This document shows, in pieces, positions 44,850-53,713 of a DNA stretch of 64,000 nucleotides. The notes below the pieces were generated by a model that was not told the DNA's origin, ran no database searches, and saw only the letters and a list, made by a program, of their open reading frames with translations. This DNA is from Pseudobdellovibrionaceae bacterium (lineage in GTDB: Bacteria; Bdellovibrionota; Bdellovibrionia; Bdellovibrionales; UBA1609). Within the stretch, counting starts at the first letter, position 1; each line of letters begins with the position of its first letter. The DNA lies in contig CP060220.1 of NCBI GenBank assembly GCA_023898385.1, positions 1,054,001 through 1,118,000 on the forward strand, in the 5' to 3' direction. Made by a program: the position numbers and the translations under genes.

Positions 44850-46100
44850 TTAATACGGCTGACGATCCGTTGAGTTGCCCAGCTGGAGACCCAAAGCCAC
44901 AGCTATCTTGGCAAACATGGCTGCATGTTGAAAATCAGAATCGCTATCTACGATATCTCGCACAGAGTGGATTTTTCGATTGAACGTCTGCAAGCTGGCT
45001 TCAAAGGGCAACAACGTCGGATATCCCTGCCGGTACCAAGACACATGGTCACTGCAGCCATATCCACATCGCCCTTCAAGCACGCGAGCCTTAATGTAGT
45101 GGCGATTGAGCTCACCAAAATATTCACGAAGCCAACTGCTTGTGTAATCTGTCATTGAACTCATGGTGAACCGCCCCTCGCCGGCCACCATGGTCATATC
45201 TAGCTGCAATACTGCCACCACATCTTTGTTGGTCGCGTTGTACTCGCGAGCTATTTCACCTGAGCCAACAAGTCCTGTCTCTTCGCCGGCATACCAAAAA
45301 AATTCTATGGTGCGATCAAGCGGCCCATGGGCCAAAATCACTCGCAGGGCCTCCACAAGGTCAGCAGACCCTGAAGCATTATCATCAGCTCCCGGCGCTA
45401 AATCCCCCCAACTTTGATTGATCGAATCCAGATGCCCACCGAGCACGATAATTTCTTGAGACCTTTGCAGCCCGGGGATGCGCACCCGAATGGAGTCTTG
45501 GCGGGTGGATGAATGGCTGATGCGCTCCACGTCCACATTAAAATCTAAACCTTGCACCATTTGATTGAGTCGCTGAACAAAAGGGTCGATGTGCCTATTT
45601 GGAGTACTGCTGAGGTGGTAACGAGTTTCGAATGAAGACAACCACTCCACTGTTTCTTTAATTTTAGTAAAGTCCACCTGCGAAACAGCCTCGGCCACGT
45701 CAGCGCTGTAATCCAGAGTCACAGATGAGTTAAATAGTCGAAATCGTTTTTCATAGGCTTTGTTTTTTTGATTATGATCAATGAGGCTTGCAAATAAGGA
45801 GGGCGAAGACATGGCCATCCCTTGCATTTTTTGTTGACGGCTTAGAAATAATTTTTCATAGCCACCGCATCGACCATCTGCATGCGCCACTTGCGATATC
45901 ATTTTTTGCTGATCACTTGTGGCTAAAGCCATTCCCAGGCCCAACTCATTTGATACCGCTTTTGGAGCCACACCGACTTTTTCTAGCATGGATAAATCGG
46001 CAACGATCGCCTCGCGCGGCCCTGCATTTTCTAAACTGTGAGCCCAGCTAGTAAAAACTATCACCCCTATGAAAACAGCTAACCGATTTCTCAAAGACAC
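44850..46100 (-). CDS. Exported M28-family zinc aminopeptidase
   Basis: 416 aa from a GTG at 46100 with AAAGG eight bases upstream. The signal peptide is LAVFIGVIVFTSWAHS. After a propeptide-like segment of about 180 residues comes the peptidase domain with zinc ligands in LGGHLDS, GADDNASG and GEETGLVGS, and the later CGYGCSDHVSWY histidine. It resembles secreted leucyl aminopeptidases such as Vibrio AAP. A periplasmic or secreted digestion role suits a predatory or scavenging bacterium (inference). Confidence 0.9.
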   Translation of the reverse strand: MSLRNRLAVFIGVIVFTSWAHSLENAGPREAIVADLSMLEKVGVAPKAVSNELGLGMALATSDQQKMISQVAHADGRCGGYEKLFLSRQQKMQGMAMSSPSLFASLIDHNQKNKAYEKRFRLFNSSVTLDYSADVAEAVSQVDFTKIKETVEWLSSFETRYHLSSTPNRHIDPFVQRLNQMVQGLDFNVDVERISHSSTRQDSIRVRIPGLQRSQEIIVLGGHLDSINQSWGDLAPGADDNASGSADLVEALRVILAHGPLDRTIEFFWYAGEETGLVGSGEIAREYNATNKDVVAVLQLDMTMVAGEGRFTMSSMTDYTSSWLREYFGELNRHYIKARVLEGRCGYGCSDHVSWYRQGYPTLLPFEASLQTFNRKIHSVRDIVDSDSDFQHAAMFAKIAVALGLQLGNSTDRQPY

Positions 46101-46306
46101 CCCCGCATGCCTTTCACCCTGCACCCCCTGGTTTCAACTGTCACATGAAAACTTCTGTCAAATGCCCTTTATCAGCCCACCAGAGAAACCTAGACTTCTG
46201 TCTGGGCTGGGTTTTGGTTTGCGTCTTGACCATAAGCGACTTAGACTTTGTCTGTAATATTAGATTTGCCCACTTTAGTAACTTCAACACTTTCAGGAGG
46301 ACCTCC

Positions 46307-46852
46307 ATGAAAAAACTATTACACATCAGCGCGTTGGCGCTCACGGTAGCCATTATGGGCTTTACCGCTGAACAAAGCGAAGCCTATATGGGCTTTCATT
46401 TTAACCCTGCATTCAACTACCAACAGCAAGCTACTTCGGGTGACTGGGGCAGCGCTGACTCCAACACGCTGGAATACTCGTTAAAGCTGGGATACGGTTT
46501 ACCCTCAGGGTTGTATCTTGGCGCCATCATGGATGGACACTCGAATACGGTTAACGATCAACCCGTTGGCCCCACAGGGTATGGAGTTTCTATTGGATAC
46601 CACAGCGGTGGTTTTTTTCTCCAAGCTCACTACTTTCTCAGTGCCACATATCAAACAGGAGCTAGTAACGATTATTCAGGCACAGGCATAGGCGTTGATT
46701 TTGGCTACTACTTTATGGTGGCTAGCAACTTTGCCCTTGGCCCCCAGTTGGACTACCGCACTTGGACCTACACTGAAGACGAAAATAATAACACGTTTAA
46801 CAATGGCCTCTCTGCCCTTCAGCCAAAAATTGGCCTAGCGTTCATCTTCTAA
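46307..46852 (+). CDS. Outer-membrane beta-barrel protein
   Basis: 181 aa from the ATG at 46307 (AGGAGG at 5 bases). The signal peptide ends EQSEA. The mature part alternates polar and hydrophobic residues in about eight strands (LEYSLKLGYGL, LYLGAIMDGHS, YGVSIGYHSGGFFLQAHYF, IGVDFGYYFMV, FALGPQLDYRTW) and ends in Phe, as barrel proteins do. Similar to small OmpW/OmpX-size barrels. It has its own terminator and probably its own promoter. Confidence 0.8.
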   Translation: MKKLLHISALALTVAIMGFTAEQSEAYMGFHFNPAFNYQQQATSGDWGSADSNTLEYSLKLGYGLPSGLYLGAIMDGHSNTVNDQPVGPTGYGVSIGYHSGGFFLQAHYFLSATYQTGASNDYSGTGIGVDFGYYFMVASNFALGPQLDYRTWTYTEDENNNTFNNGLSALQPKIGLAFIF

Positions 46853-46872
46853 TTGAACCGTTAATGGATAAG

Positions 46873-46903
46873 GCCCGGCCGCAAGCGGCTGGGCTTTTTT
46901 TTT
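46873..46903 (+). terminator. Intrinsic terminator after the barrel gene
   Basis: GCCCGGCCGC and GCGGCTGGGC (46873-46894) form a 10-bp stem with one G-T pair, followed by nine T. Confidence 0.85.
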
Positions 46904-46922
46904 GCTTACTTGGACATAAAAA

Positions 46923-47876
46923 TTGAATAAAGAACTGGAAGTTTTTCCTGTTAACATTCAAAATCTGTATCGTCTTGAAGGTATTCTCCCTTTTGCCATT
47001 TACGTGCGCCTCATCAATGGCCAAATTCAACGAGTCCTCGGCCCGAAAGCAAAACTAGATGCCTCTTTGGTCGACGATTATATTATGAAAGGCCTTAAAG
47101 AGTTTTACGTATTGGAAAGCGATCGCCACGCTCTTCTCACCACTCTCGATCAACAGGTTGTCAAAAAACAATCCGAACGCCCCATAGACTTGCCCACGCT
47201 GAAGGGCCTCGTGGATGAGCTCTCAACGCAAACACTAAAAGAGGTCTACGCCACCGGCAACATGACGCCGGCCCATCTTGAACAGTCAAAACATGTGGTA
47301 GAAACCTACGTCGCTCTCTCACTGGAACAGGCGGGCAACCTTCCGGTATTTCTAGAGCTTGCCAAGAGCAAGGGATTTTATCTTCGTCATTCTATGATGA
47401 CGGCCATTTTTTCGATTTTACTAGCCCGCACTATCTTCGGTGAGGCCCGCGACACATTGACTCAGGCTGGTCTCGCTGGCCTCTTGCATGATGTGGGTAT
47501 GGCCCGCCTGCCGGAGCAGATCTTTGAGTTCGACAAGAGCCTTTCCCACTCGCAAATGCAAGTTCTCACTCAACACCCCGCCTTGGGCGTCGATATCGTC
47601 AAGAATCTTTCGAATATTCCACAAGACGTTGTCGATGCGATCTTGCAACATCATGAAGCGTGGGACGGGTCGGGCTACCCCAGCGGCCTCAGGGGGGCTG
47701 ACATCAATCACCTCGCCCGCATTGTGGCTGTGGCCGACTATTTTGGCAGCATGATCACCCAGTGGGGCAACCACATGGCGCTCACACCACAACTGGCTGG
47801 CCTGATGCTCGACCGAAACACTCAGCTCGACCCGCAATTGGTAATGGCATTTAAGACGCTCTTGAATCTCGGCTAA
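46923..47876 (+). CDS. HD-GYP domain phosphodiesterase
   Basis: 317 aa from a TTG at 46923. The N-terminal domain of about 120 residues resembles the DUF3391-type or related sensory part found before HD-GYP domains. The catalytic half has LLHDVGM (HD at 189-190), QHPALG, HHEAWDGSGYP (HHE 243-245, GYP 251-253) and LARIVAVADYF. Motifs are intact, so c-di-GMP hydrolysis is expected. It follows a terminator, so it is transcribed separately. Confidence 0.88.
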   Translation: MNKELEVFPVNIQNLYRLEGILPFAIYVRLINGQIQRVLGPKAKLDASLVDDYIMKGLKEFYVLESDRHALLTTLDQQVVKKQSERPIDLPTLKGLVDELSTQTLKEVYATGNMTPAHLEQSKHVVETYVALSLEQAGNLPVFLELAKSKGFYLRHSMMTAIFSILLARTIFGEARDTLTQAGLAGLLHDVGMARLPEQIFEFDKSLSHSQMQVLTQHPALGVDIVKNLSNIPQDVVDAILQHHEAWDGSGYPSGLRGADINHLARIVAVADYFGSMITQWGNHMALTPQLAGLMLDRNTQLDPQLVMAFKTLLNLG

Positions 47877-48009
47877 GGCCAATAGCGCGTCTTGATCGAA
47901 TGATGACGACCTCACGATGCTTCACTCCAAAGAACTAACGTTCAACAAGTTTGAGTGTGTATCAGCAAATTGAAATCAAATCAATAAAGATTATGTAATA
48001 TGGCCGCCC

Positions 48010-48441
48010 TCACAAATCCATGTCTACAACACAGACCAATTGAGCTTGCTCAATGAGGGGATCTTGAGGTGGCTTATAAGTTAAACGAGCCTCATAAATT
48101 TTCTTCGAGCCCGCGATGGGCCGAAAACCCGCAACCACAGTGGTGTAAGCTGCATTTCTCAGATCATATATCATCAGGTTCACAGCTTGCTTGGGCAGAT
48201 AGTACATATCCACTAAAAACGAAATCTCTTCTGTCTTGGCGTCGAGAAAATCTTTATCGTAGCTAGCCACATCTAGCGTCAATTTCTCGTAGCTGCCATC
48301 CACATAGCTCACAAAACCTACGCACGTTAACTGGTCACGATCCACTGGCGGAGCTTCCATCGCCAAAGCCTGTGCTCCAAACGCTAGAACCAAACTCCAC
48401 AACACCCAAAACCCTGTTTTAATACTTCGAATTTCACTCAC
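48010..48441 (-). CDS. Exported hypothetical protein
   Basis: 143 aa from a GTG at 48441, with GAGGAG seven bases upstream and overlapping the stop of the cyclic-nucleotide-binding gene in GTGAGTGA. The signal peptide is VLWSLVLAFGAQALA. The mature domain is beta-rich (LTCVGFVSYVDG, EEISFLVDMYYLP, YEARLTYKP) with two cysteines that could pair. Function unknown. Confidence 0.65.
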   Translation of the reverse strand: MSEIRSIKTGFWVLWSLVLAFGAQALAMEAPPVDRDQLTCVGFVSYVDGSYEKLTLDVASYDKDFLDAKTEEISFLVDMYYLPKQAVNLMIYDLRNAAYTTVVAGFRPIAGSKKIYEARLTYKPPQDPLIEQAQLVCVVDMDL

Positions 48442-48862
48442 CCCGTAACTCCTCAATTTTTTTCTCTAAGTCTTTATCGACAATTTTTGCTTTTCGAATA
48501 ATTTCGTCAGTCGCCTTTAAACGCACCACTAAACTTTCTAAAATCGAGGCTGCCCAATCAGGAAGTGTTTCCAGCAGAGACTTGTAACCTTCCGCTGCAA
48601 TTTTAATACACACTACATCTGTCAGGGCCTGGGCAGTGGCTGAACGAGGTTCTTCAAGCAACAGTGCAAACTCTCCAATGGCCTGGCCGTCGTCCACAAC
48701 AGCCAGAGGGATTTTGCTCCCCTCATCGTCTGTCATGAAAATTTCAACTTTTCCTGATTTAATGATGTAAAAAAACTGCGTCTCATCACCTTCAATAAAA
48801 AGGTAATCGCCTTTTTGAAAATGAAGTTCGTCTATAAAGTCTTCTACCGATTCGAATCCCAC
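48434..48862 (-). CDS. Cyclic-nucleotide-binding domain protein
   Basis: 142 aa from a GTG at 48862. A single cNMP-binding beta-roll carries the phosphate cassette GEFALLLEEPRSATAQA, followed by helices. There is no DNA-binding domain or kinase, so it would act as a stand-alone sensor or regulatory subunit. It overlaps the following exported protein gene and sits 21 bases after the aminotransferase gene. Confidence 0.85.
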   Translation of the reverse strand: MGFESVEDFIDELHFQKGDYLFIEGDETQFFYIIKSGKVEIFMTDDEGSKIPLAVVDDGQAIGEFALLLEEPRSATAQALTDVVCIKIAAEGYKSLLETLPDWAASILESLVVRLKATDEIIRKAKIVDKDLEKKIEELRGE

Positions 48863-48883
48863 AGGTTCATGGTCTCCAATCCT

Positions 48884-49837
48884 TTAACTTGATGCAATAT
48901 TTTTCCGCAAAAGGTCTAGGCATCGACGAGCCACGGGCCCCACCACTCCAGCTCCCACGGCCTTTCCTGCAAACTCCACCACTGGCAAAACATCAAGGGT
49001 CGTTCCGATTAACATCATCTCTTTGGCATTTTCTATATCTTGCATGGAAATGGAAGCTTCTCTAACAGCCACAAGCTCTCCTGATTTCACAAGTTCGGCG
49101 GCTAACAACTCAAGCCTTTTTAACGTGGTCCCTTGCAAAGTATGATCAAAACTCGGGAACAAAAGCTCGTCATCTTCAGACACTAAAGCAATATTCTCTG
49201 TGGATCCCTCACCAAGAAGCCCCTCTTGAGTGAACGAAACTGTAAAGTCAAAACCCTTATCCACAGCTTCTTTTTTCATCATCACATTAGGAAGATAATT
49301 GCAACTCTTCACCTTGGCCATCCAACCGTCTTTGATTGGCACATCACTTCGCCCCACGCGCACCCCTTTTTCATATTTTTCTGTAACCACTGGTTGATAG
49401 CGTGTGGCCACAATATAAATCTGACTGGCCACACACTCATAGGGGTTGGTTGAAAACCCTCCAGGGCCGCGCGAGACATAGAGCCGAAACAGCACGTCTT
49501 TTGGGCCGGCAGCCGCATAGACTTGCTTAATCACATCCACCAACGAATTTCGATCCATAGGTAATTCCATTTGAATCGCTTTTGATGATCGCTCCAATCT
49601 GTCAAGATGCTCCTTGAGTAAAAAATAATTTCCATTAAGCACCTTAAACGCCTCAAATACGCCATCACCGCGATGAACCAAATGATCATCTATTGGCACC
49701 CACATAAAAGCCGGCGATTTCACAATTCCACCCAGCCATGAAGAGTACATGGCCAAATAATTTTTTTGATTGTCGTGGGTCAAGGCCATCATTTTCTGGG
49801 TGGCTTCAGATTTAGAAAGTACAGGGACGGACGCCAT
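48884..49837 (-). CDS. Class IV aminotransferase (BCAT/DAAT-like)
   Basis: 317 aa from the ATG at 49837 with AGGAG seven bases upstream. Fold-type IV PLP enzyme. The N-terminal DDHLVHRGDGVFE motif, the lysine segment KSCNYLPNVMMKKEA and the phosphate-binding GSTENIALV and LQGTTLKRL are present. It could be branched-chain aminotransferase, D-amino-acid aminotransferase or aminodeoxychorismate lyase; the YLPN lysine context and long length favour BCAT/DAAT. It starts 21 bases after the cytochrome gene stop. Confidence 0.85.
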   Translation of the reverse strand: MASVPVLSKSEATQKMMALTHDNQKNYLAMYSSWLGGIVKSPAFMWVPIDDHLVHRGDGVFEAFKVLNGNYFLLKEHLDRLERSSKAIQMELPMDRNSLVDVIKQVYAAAGPKDVLFRLYVSRGPGGFSTNPYECVASQIYIVATRYQPVVTEKYEKGVRVGRSDVPIKDGWMAKVKSCNYLPNVMMKKEAVDKGFDFTVSFTQEGLLGEGSTENIALVSEDDELLFPSFDHTLQGTTLKRLELLAAELVKSGELVAVREASISMQDIENAKEMMLIGTTLDVLPVVEFAGKAVGAGVVGPVARRCLDLLRKNIASS

Positions 49838-49858
49838 TATTTCACTCCTGGGCTTCAA

Positions 49859-51544
49859 CTACAGAGTTTGCATATAGAGAATAAGATCCCGCTTATCTTG
49901 GGTTGATAATATCTCCTTTCCATTTTTAATAAAGATATTTTCATCATGCCCAATCGAACTCATCCCCGCGCGAGCCGTGTCGTAGAAAGCCTCACTTCGC
50001 TGTTTCCAGTGGGCCGGTACATTTTCGGCCAACGGATAACCATTGCACTCCTTATCAAAATCAGTGCCGGGATCATTGGCCGGCCCCGGCCAGTAAGCCT
50101 TGGGCCGCTCTTCACTGCGGGTGAGTACCGCACAAAGACTCGGCATGGAATTATTATGCATATAAGGCCACCTTGCCCAAATCCCTACCAGCGGTGGCGG
50201 CACGTAGCCTTTTTGTGCTTTAATCACTGTTCCGTGTTTACTAGATATGGCCAATTGATTCAATGCCAGCAACGACCGCATTCCCTGCCACCGAAGCGGA
50301 TCCGTACCCACATTTTTCACCGGGGTCCGCTCAAGATAGTGCACTTGAACGGTTGTTAGCTGCTCTTCAAGTGACCCACTCTCCGACCCCGGCTGATGGT
50401 AACCCTTTTCATACTCCCCGTGGCATTTTGAACAGCGACGAACATAGATTCGCTCACCCCTTTGAACACGATCGAGATCAAAATGTTCGACTGGAAAAAA
50501 ATCGGTAAATTTTGGAGCTTCTGCACTAAACACGGCCGTTGTCAGCTCTTCTACTATTTCTTCATTCTCACCTAACCAACTTTCTAGCTCGTACAGGTCA
50601 GCACCCCGACCTATTTCGTTCCATAAAAAATTCGTGAACACCGGATTGCCTGAGACCACGGATCCATCGGACAAATATCGATTCTTATATTTCACGTTCC
50701 ACCACACCGCAGGTTTGCTATCAGCAGGCACCTCAGCTAGTGGCTCTGACCGAGGATTTGTGGCATATTCCTCGCTGAACGTGAGATACTCATCTGGGTT
50801 TCGGTGGGCCACGGACAAGGCCACTTGCGCTAGTGAAGTGTCAAGGCCCAGCACCTGCGGCTTTCGACTTCCAATAAACTGACTGCGGTACTTGCTTCGT
50901 TCAAACATTTCTATTTCGCCATCAGTGGCCCCTGTGGCCATGCGAAACATAAACGAAGAGGCTTGAGTCAACGTCTTGGTGCCAGCCACAAAAAACTCAT
51001 TGGCCCGTGGAAACCGAGTGGTTAACCCCAAAATAGGTCGCCCAAATAACTTTTCAGCGTGGCACCCCGCGCAGCTGACGGTGAAAGCTGTGTCCGAACC
51101 TATCTCTCTCAAGGTTATGCCCATGCGGTAGCTGGGCTTTCCCTCCCTCTCGGGGTAAGGAATGTAATAGGCTCCATCCCCTTCTGATTCAGGATAGTGA
51201 TAAAGGCCCAAGGCCTTTGCCATTTGATCAAAACTTTTAAATTGCGCCACCCACGGCATTAACTTTCGAAGCCACCGCCTTAATAGATTTTCATCGTTAG
51301 ATTCATAAAAGTTTTTAAGAGCCTCATAGGGTAACAACAAGCCTGTTGGTCCCACTGGATATCGCAGTCCATGACCACGTCCGGCACTGATGCCTTCAGG
51401 AAGTTCTGATTCGGCCAAACCAAAAGGGTTACTTACCCCACCTGAGGGAATTTTTCGCCGCTCAGACCAATCAGCGGCATCACTGAAGTTTGACGAAGTA
51501 AGTGCCAGAATGAAAACACCTATGGCTAATGCTGACCGTCCCAT
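49859..51544 (-). CDS. Dihaem cytochrome c of the RoxA/MauG-like group
   Basis: 561 aa from the ATG at 51544. The signal peptide is SALAIGVFILALTSSNFSDA. Two haem sites are CAGCH (158-162) and CSKCH (371-375). The C-terminal PPPLVGIWARWPYMHNNSMPSL motif resembles dihaem peroxidases and the rubber oxygenases RoxA/RoxB. An unusual insertion-rich N-terminal region of 150 residues precedes the first haem. It is expected in the periplasm. Electron partner and substrate are unknown. Confidence 0.8.
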   Translation of the reverse strand: MGRSALAIGVFILALTSSNFSDAADWSERRKIPSGGVSNPFGLAESELPEGISAGRGHGLRYPVGPTGLLLPYEALKNFYESNDENLLRRWLRKLMPWVAQFKSFDQMAKALGLYHYPESEGDGAYYIPYPEREGKPSYRMGITLREIGSDTAFTVSCAGCHAEKLFGRPILGLTTRFPRANEFFVAGTKTLTQASSFMFRMATGATDGEIEMFERSKYRSQFIGSRKPQVLGLDTSLAQVALSVAHRNPDEYLTFSEEYATNPRSEPLAEVPADSKPAVWWNVKYKNRYLSDGSVVSGNPVFTNFLWNEIGRGADLYELESWLGENEEIVEELTTAVFSAEAPKFTDFFPVEHFDLDRVQRGERIYVRRCSKCHGEYEKGYHQPGSESGSLEEQLTTVQVHYLERTPVKNVGTDPLRWQGMRSLLALNQLAISSKHGTVIKAQKGYVPPPLVGIWARWPYMHNNSMPSLCAVLTRSEERPKAYWPGPANDPGTDFDKECNGYPLAENVPAHWKQRSEAFYDTARAGMSSIGHDENIFIKNGKEILSTQDKRDLILYMQTL

Positions 51545-51704
51545 TTGCCCCCCAATCAGCGCCAAATGAAAATCCGTCGGCGCGGCTTCTGTGACAGTCT
51601 ATTGAAGCATGGAATTGGGGAGACAAAAACAAAGGCCCCGACGGAGGTCGAGGCCAGAGTTTAAAAGTTCAAATGATTCTAAAAAATGAGACGAGTAGAA
51701 AAAC

Positions 51705-52088
51705 CTAGAGCCGACTGATTAGGGCCTCTAGGGCGTTTGACACAGTGAAAATTCCCACTGGCTTGTTGTTCGCACCCACAACGACGGCACTTCCAAATCG
51801 GTGTTTATTCATCTCTTCCGCAACGACCTTTAACGGTGTGTCCGGAGAAACCGAATAGGGATCTTCTGTCATAGCCTCACTCACAGGCAACTCTTCTGAG
51901 TTTGAAAAAGTGGAAACCAACTTAATGTCACGATCACTCAATATTCCCACAACTTTTCCGCCATGCAAAACCGGCAAATGCCGACAGCCATATTCGTGCA
52001 TCATTTCCATGGCTTTTTTAAGCGATAGGTCTTCATTGATTGTGTGAGGCATTTCTGTCATGAAATCTTTAACTGTAGGCGTAGACAT
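51705..52088 (-). CDS. Paired CBS-domain protein
   Basis: 127 aa containing only two CBS domains (about 8-60 and 70-124) with the typical HLPVLHGGKVVGILSDRDI and GSAVVVGANNKPVGIFT patterns. CBS pairs bind adenosine nucleotides. It lies 22 bases after the universal-stress gene on the same strand and is a paralogue of 53111-53518. Confidence 0.9.
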   Translation of the reverse strand: MSTPTVKDFMTEMPHTINEDLSLKKAMEMMHEYGCRHLPVLHGGKVVGILSDRDIKLVSTFSNSEELPVSEAMTEDPYSVSPDTPLKVVAEEMNKHRFGSAVVVGANNKPVGIFTVSNALEALISRL

Positions 52089-52110
52089 ATTTTTACTCCT
52101 TTAACGAAAT

Positions 52111-53061
52111 TTATTTTGACGCTTGTGCGATCCACACAGGAATTTCACTGCTTCGCAAAACCTGCTGAGCCACGCTTCCCAATAGCACAGAGCTCACTGG
52201 TCCCGACTGAGTGGGCAGCACGATCACGTCCATTTTTTGTTGATTTGCAAATTGCACGATGGAATCCGATACGGCCTGCATTTTATCCTCAATCATGACT
52301 TTTGCAGGTACACCAGCAGCCTTGGCCAAATCTTGAAGCCTTTTCATTTTCGCGCCAAAGAGCTTTTTCTGACGTTTTGCGTATTCTTTTGCCATCACTT
52401 CCCCGCTAGGTGATCGAAATTGTTCGTACTCCGATATGGGAATTAACGGGAATTCCACTTGATGCAAGATTGTCACCTTGCCGCGCATTTTTTTTACCAT
52501 TGGCAAAATGTTTTTAAACGAATTCACTGATGGCTCTGAGAAATCTGTAGCAAACAAGATGTTTTTAAATTCCGAAGGACTGGCTGTCTTTGGATTCACT
52601 ACCAAAATCGGAACTGTGGAACTCTGACAAAGAGTTTCAGCAAAACTTCCTAAGAACAATTTAGATAGACCTTTTCGCGAATGGGATCCCACCACAATCA
52701 TGCTGGCCTTTTGCTTTTTCGCAAAATCCACAAGTTTCTTGACTGCATTTCTTCGGCCCGAATCTTTTGAAGTGAGAACCACCGGTGCTTTGATGTTTTT
52801 TAGCTTTAATTTTTTGATTAAAGCCATCACCATGTCGGGGATGGCTGATTCGTAACTCCAAAGTTCAGCCCGCTCCAACATATGAACCAAAAGTTCATTC
52901 TGCCGTTCGGTAATCACCGTTACAGGCTTGATCTCCAGGCCCGTTTGCGAGGCCAAAGTTTCAAGCGCGCCGGCCACCTTTTGATTCACCTTTGGGTCTT
53001 CGGCCGCCGGGTCCACAGCCCAAATGATCGATCCCGCTGTCAGCTGTTTTTGTTTTGCCAT
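52111..53061 (-). CDS. Universal stress protein with tandem USP domains
   Basis: 316 aa with two USP domains. The first (about 1-155) ends in VGSHSRKGLSKLFLGSFAE, and the second (about 160-312) ends in LPTQSGPVSSVLLGSVAQQVL. In each the G-x9-G(S/T)-type ATP motif is visible. It stands between two CBS genes; this USP-CBS linkage suggests response to energy state or redox stress. Confidence 0.9.
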   Translation of the reverse strand: MAKQKQLTAGSIIWAVDPAAEDPKVNQKVAGALETLASQTGLEIKPVTVITERQNELLVHMLERAELWSYESAIPDMVMALIKKLKLKNIKAPVVLTSKDSGRRNAVKKLVDFAKKQKASMIVVGSHSRKGLSKLFLGSFAETLCQSSTVPILVVNPKTASPSEFKNILFATDFSEPSVNSFKNILPMVKKMRGKVTILHQVEFPLIPISEYEQFRSPSGEVMAKEYAKRQKKLFGAKMKRLQDLAKAAGVPAKVMIEDKMQAVSDSIVQFANQQKMDVIVLPTQSGPVSSVLLGSVAQQVLRSSEIPVWIAQASK

Positions 53062-53110
53062 TTCTCAAGCCACCTTTCGACAATTACAAATACAAATTAA
53101 ACTTCCACCT

Positions 53111-53518
53111 TTATCGATGAAACTTCTGCCGGGTCACTTCGGCCAAGGCTTGCAAAGAATCAATCACAGTGAAAATTCCAACCAGTTTGTTGTTATCTAC
53201 AACAAGAGCACTTCCAAATTTCTTTTCAGCCATAATTTCGGCCACTTCATCAATGGTTGCCGCTGGCTCTACGGTGAATACTTCATCTTCACACACATCA
53301 CCCACTTTTACCTTGGCCGGGTCGGTTCCCGCAAATGCCAACACAGACTTGACGTCTTTATCGCTGAGAAGACCCACAAGCTTTCCGGCTCGAGTCACCG
53401 GCAAATGGCGAATGTTGTTTTCTCGCATAAGGGTCTCTGCCTTATCGATGGTTTGCTCATAGTCTACAGTGTGAGGAACCACGGTCATGTACTTACTAAT
53501 TTGAGGGATTTGTTTCAT
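53111..53518 (-). CDS. Paired CBS-domain protein
   Basis: 135 aa with two CBS domains (HLPVTRAGKLVGLLSDKDV and GSALVVDNNKLVGIFTV). Clearly related to the 51705-52088 protein and probably a duplication around the stress gene. It is the first gene of the CBS-USP-CBS set, about 50 bases upstream of the stress gene. Confidence 0.9.
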   Translation of the reverse strand: MKQIPQISKYMTVVPHTVDYEQTIDKAETLMRENNIRHLPVTRAGKLVGLLSDKDVKSVLAFAGTDPAKVKVGDVCEDEVFTVEPAATIDEVAEIMAEKKFGSALVVDNNKLVGIFTVIDSLQALAEVTRQKFHR

Positions 53519-53713
53519 ATTTATGTCCTTTCAATGATTTCACGATGATTAATGACAGTATTGGCAGCCAAAATCAAATTAAACCCCACCCAATGAGCGA
53601 AAAACCGCTGGCTTTTGAGTCGGAGTCGGGCCTCATTGCCGCTCCTCAGCAACCACCTAACCTTGTCTTCTATCTACGTCCGCCCTATTCTAACAAAAAA
53701 GGGGAATGTTTCT

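Noticed and set aside
48850..48862. Sequence TTCGAATCCCA resembling the tRNA-Gly T loop, as a possible att site
   Set aside because: It lies inside the cyclic-nucleotide-binding gene, matches only 11 bases and is 26 kb from the tRNA, so it is probably chance.
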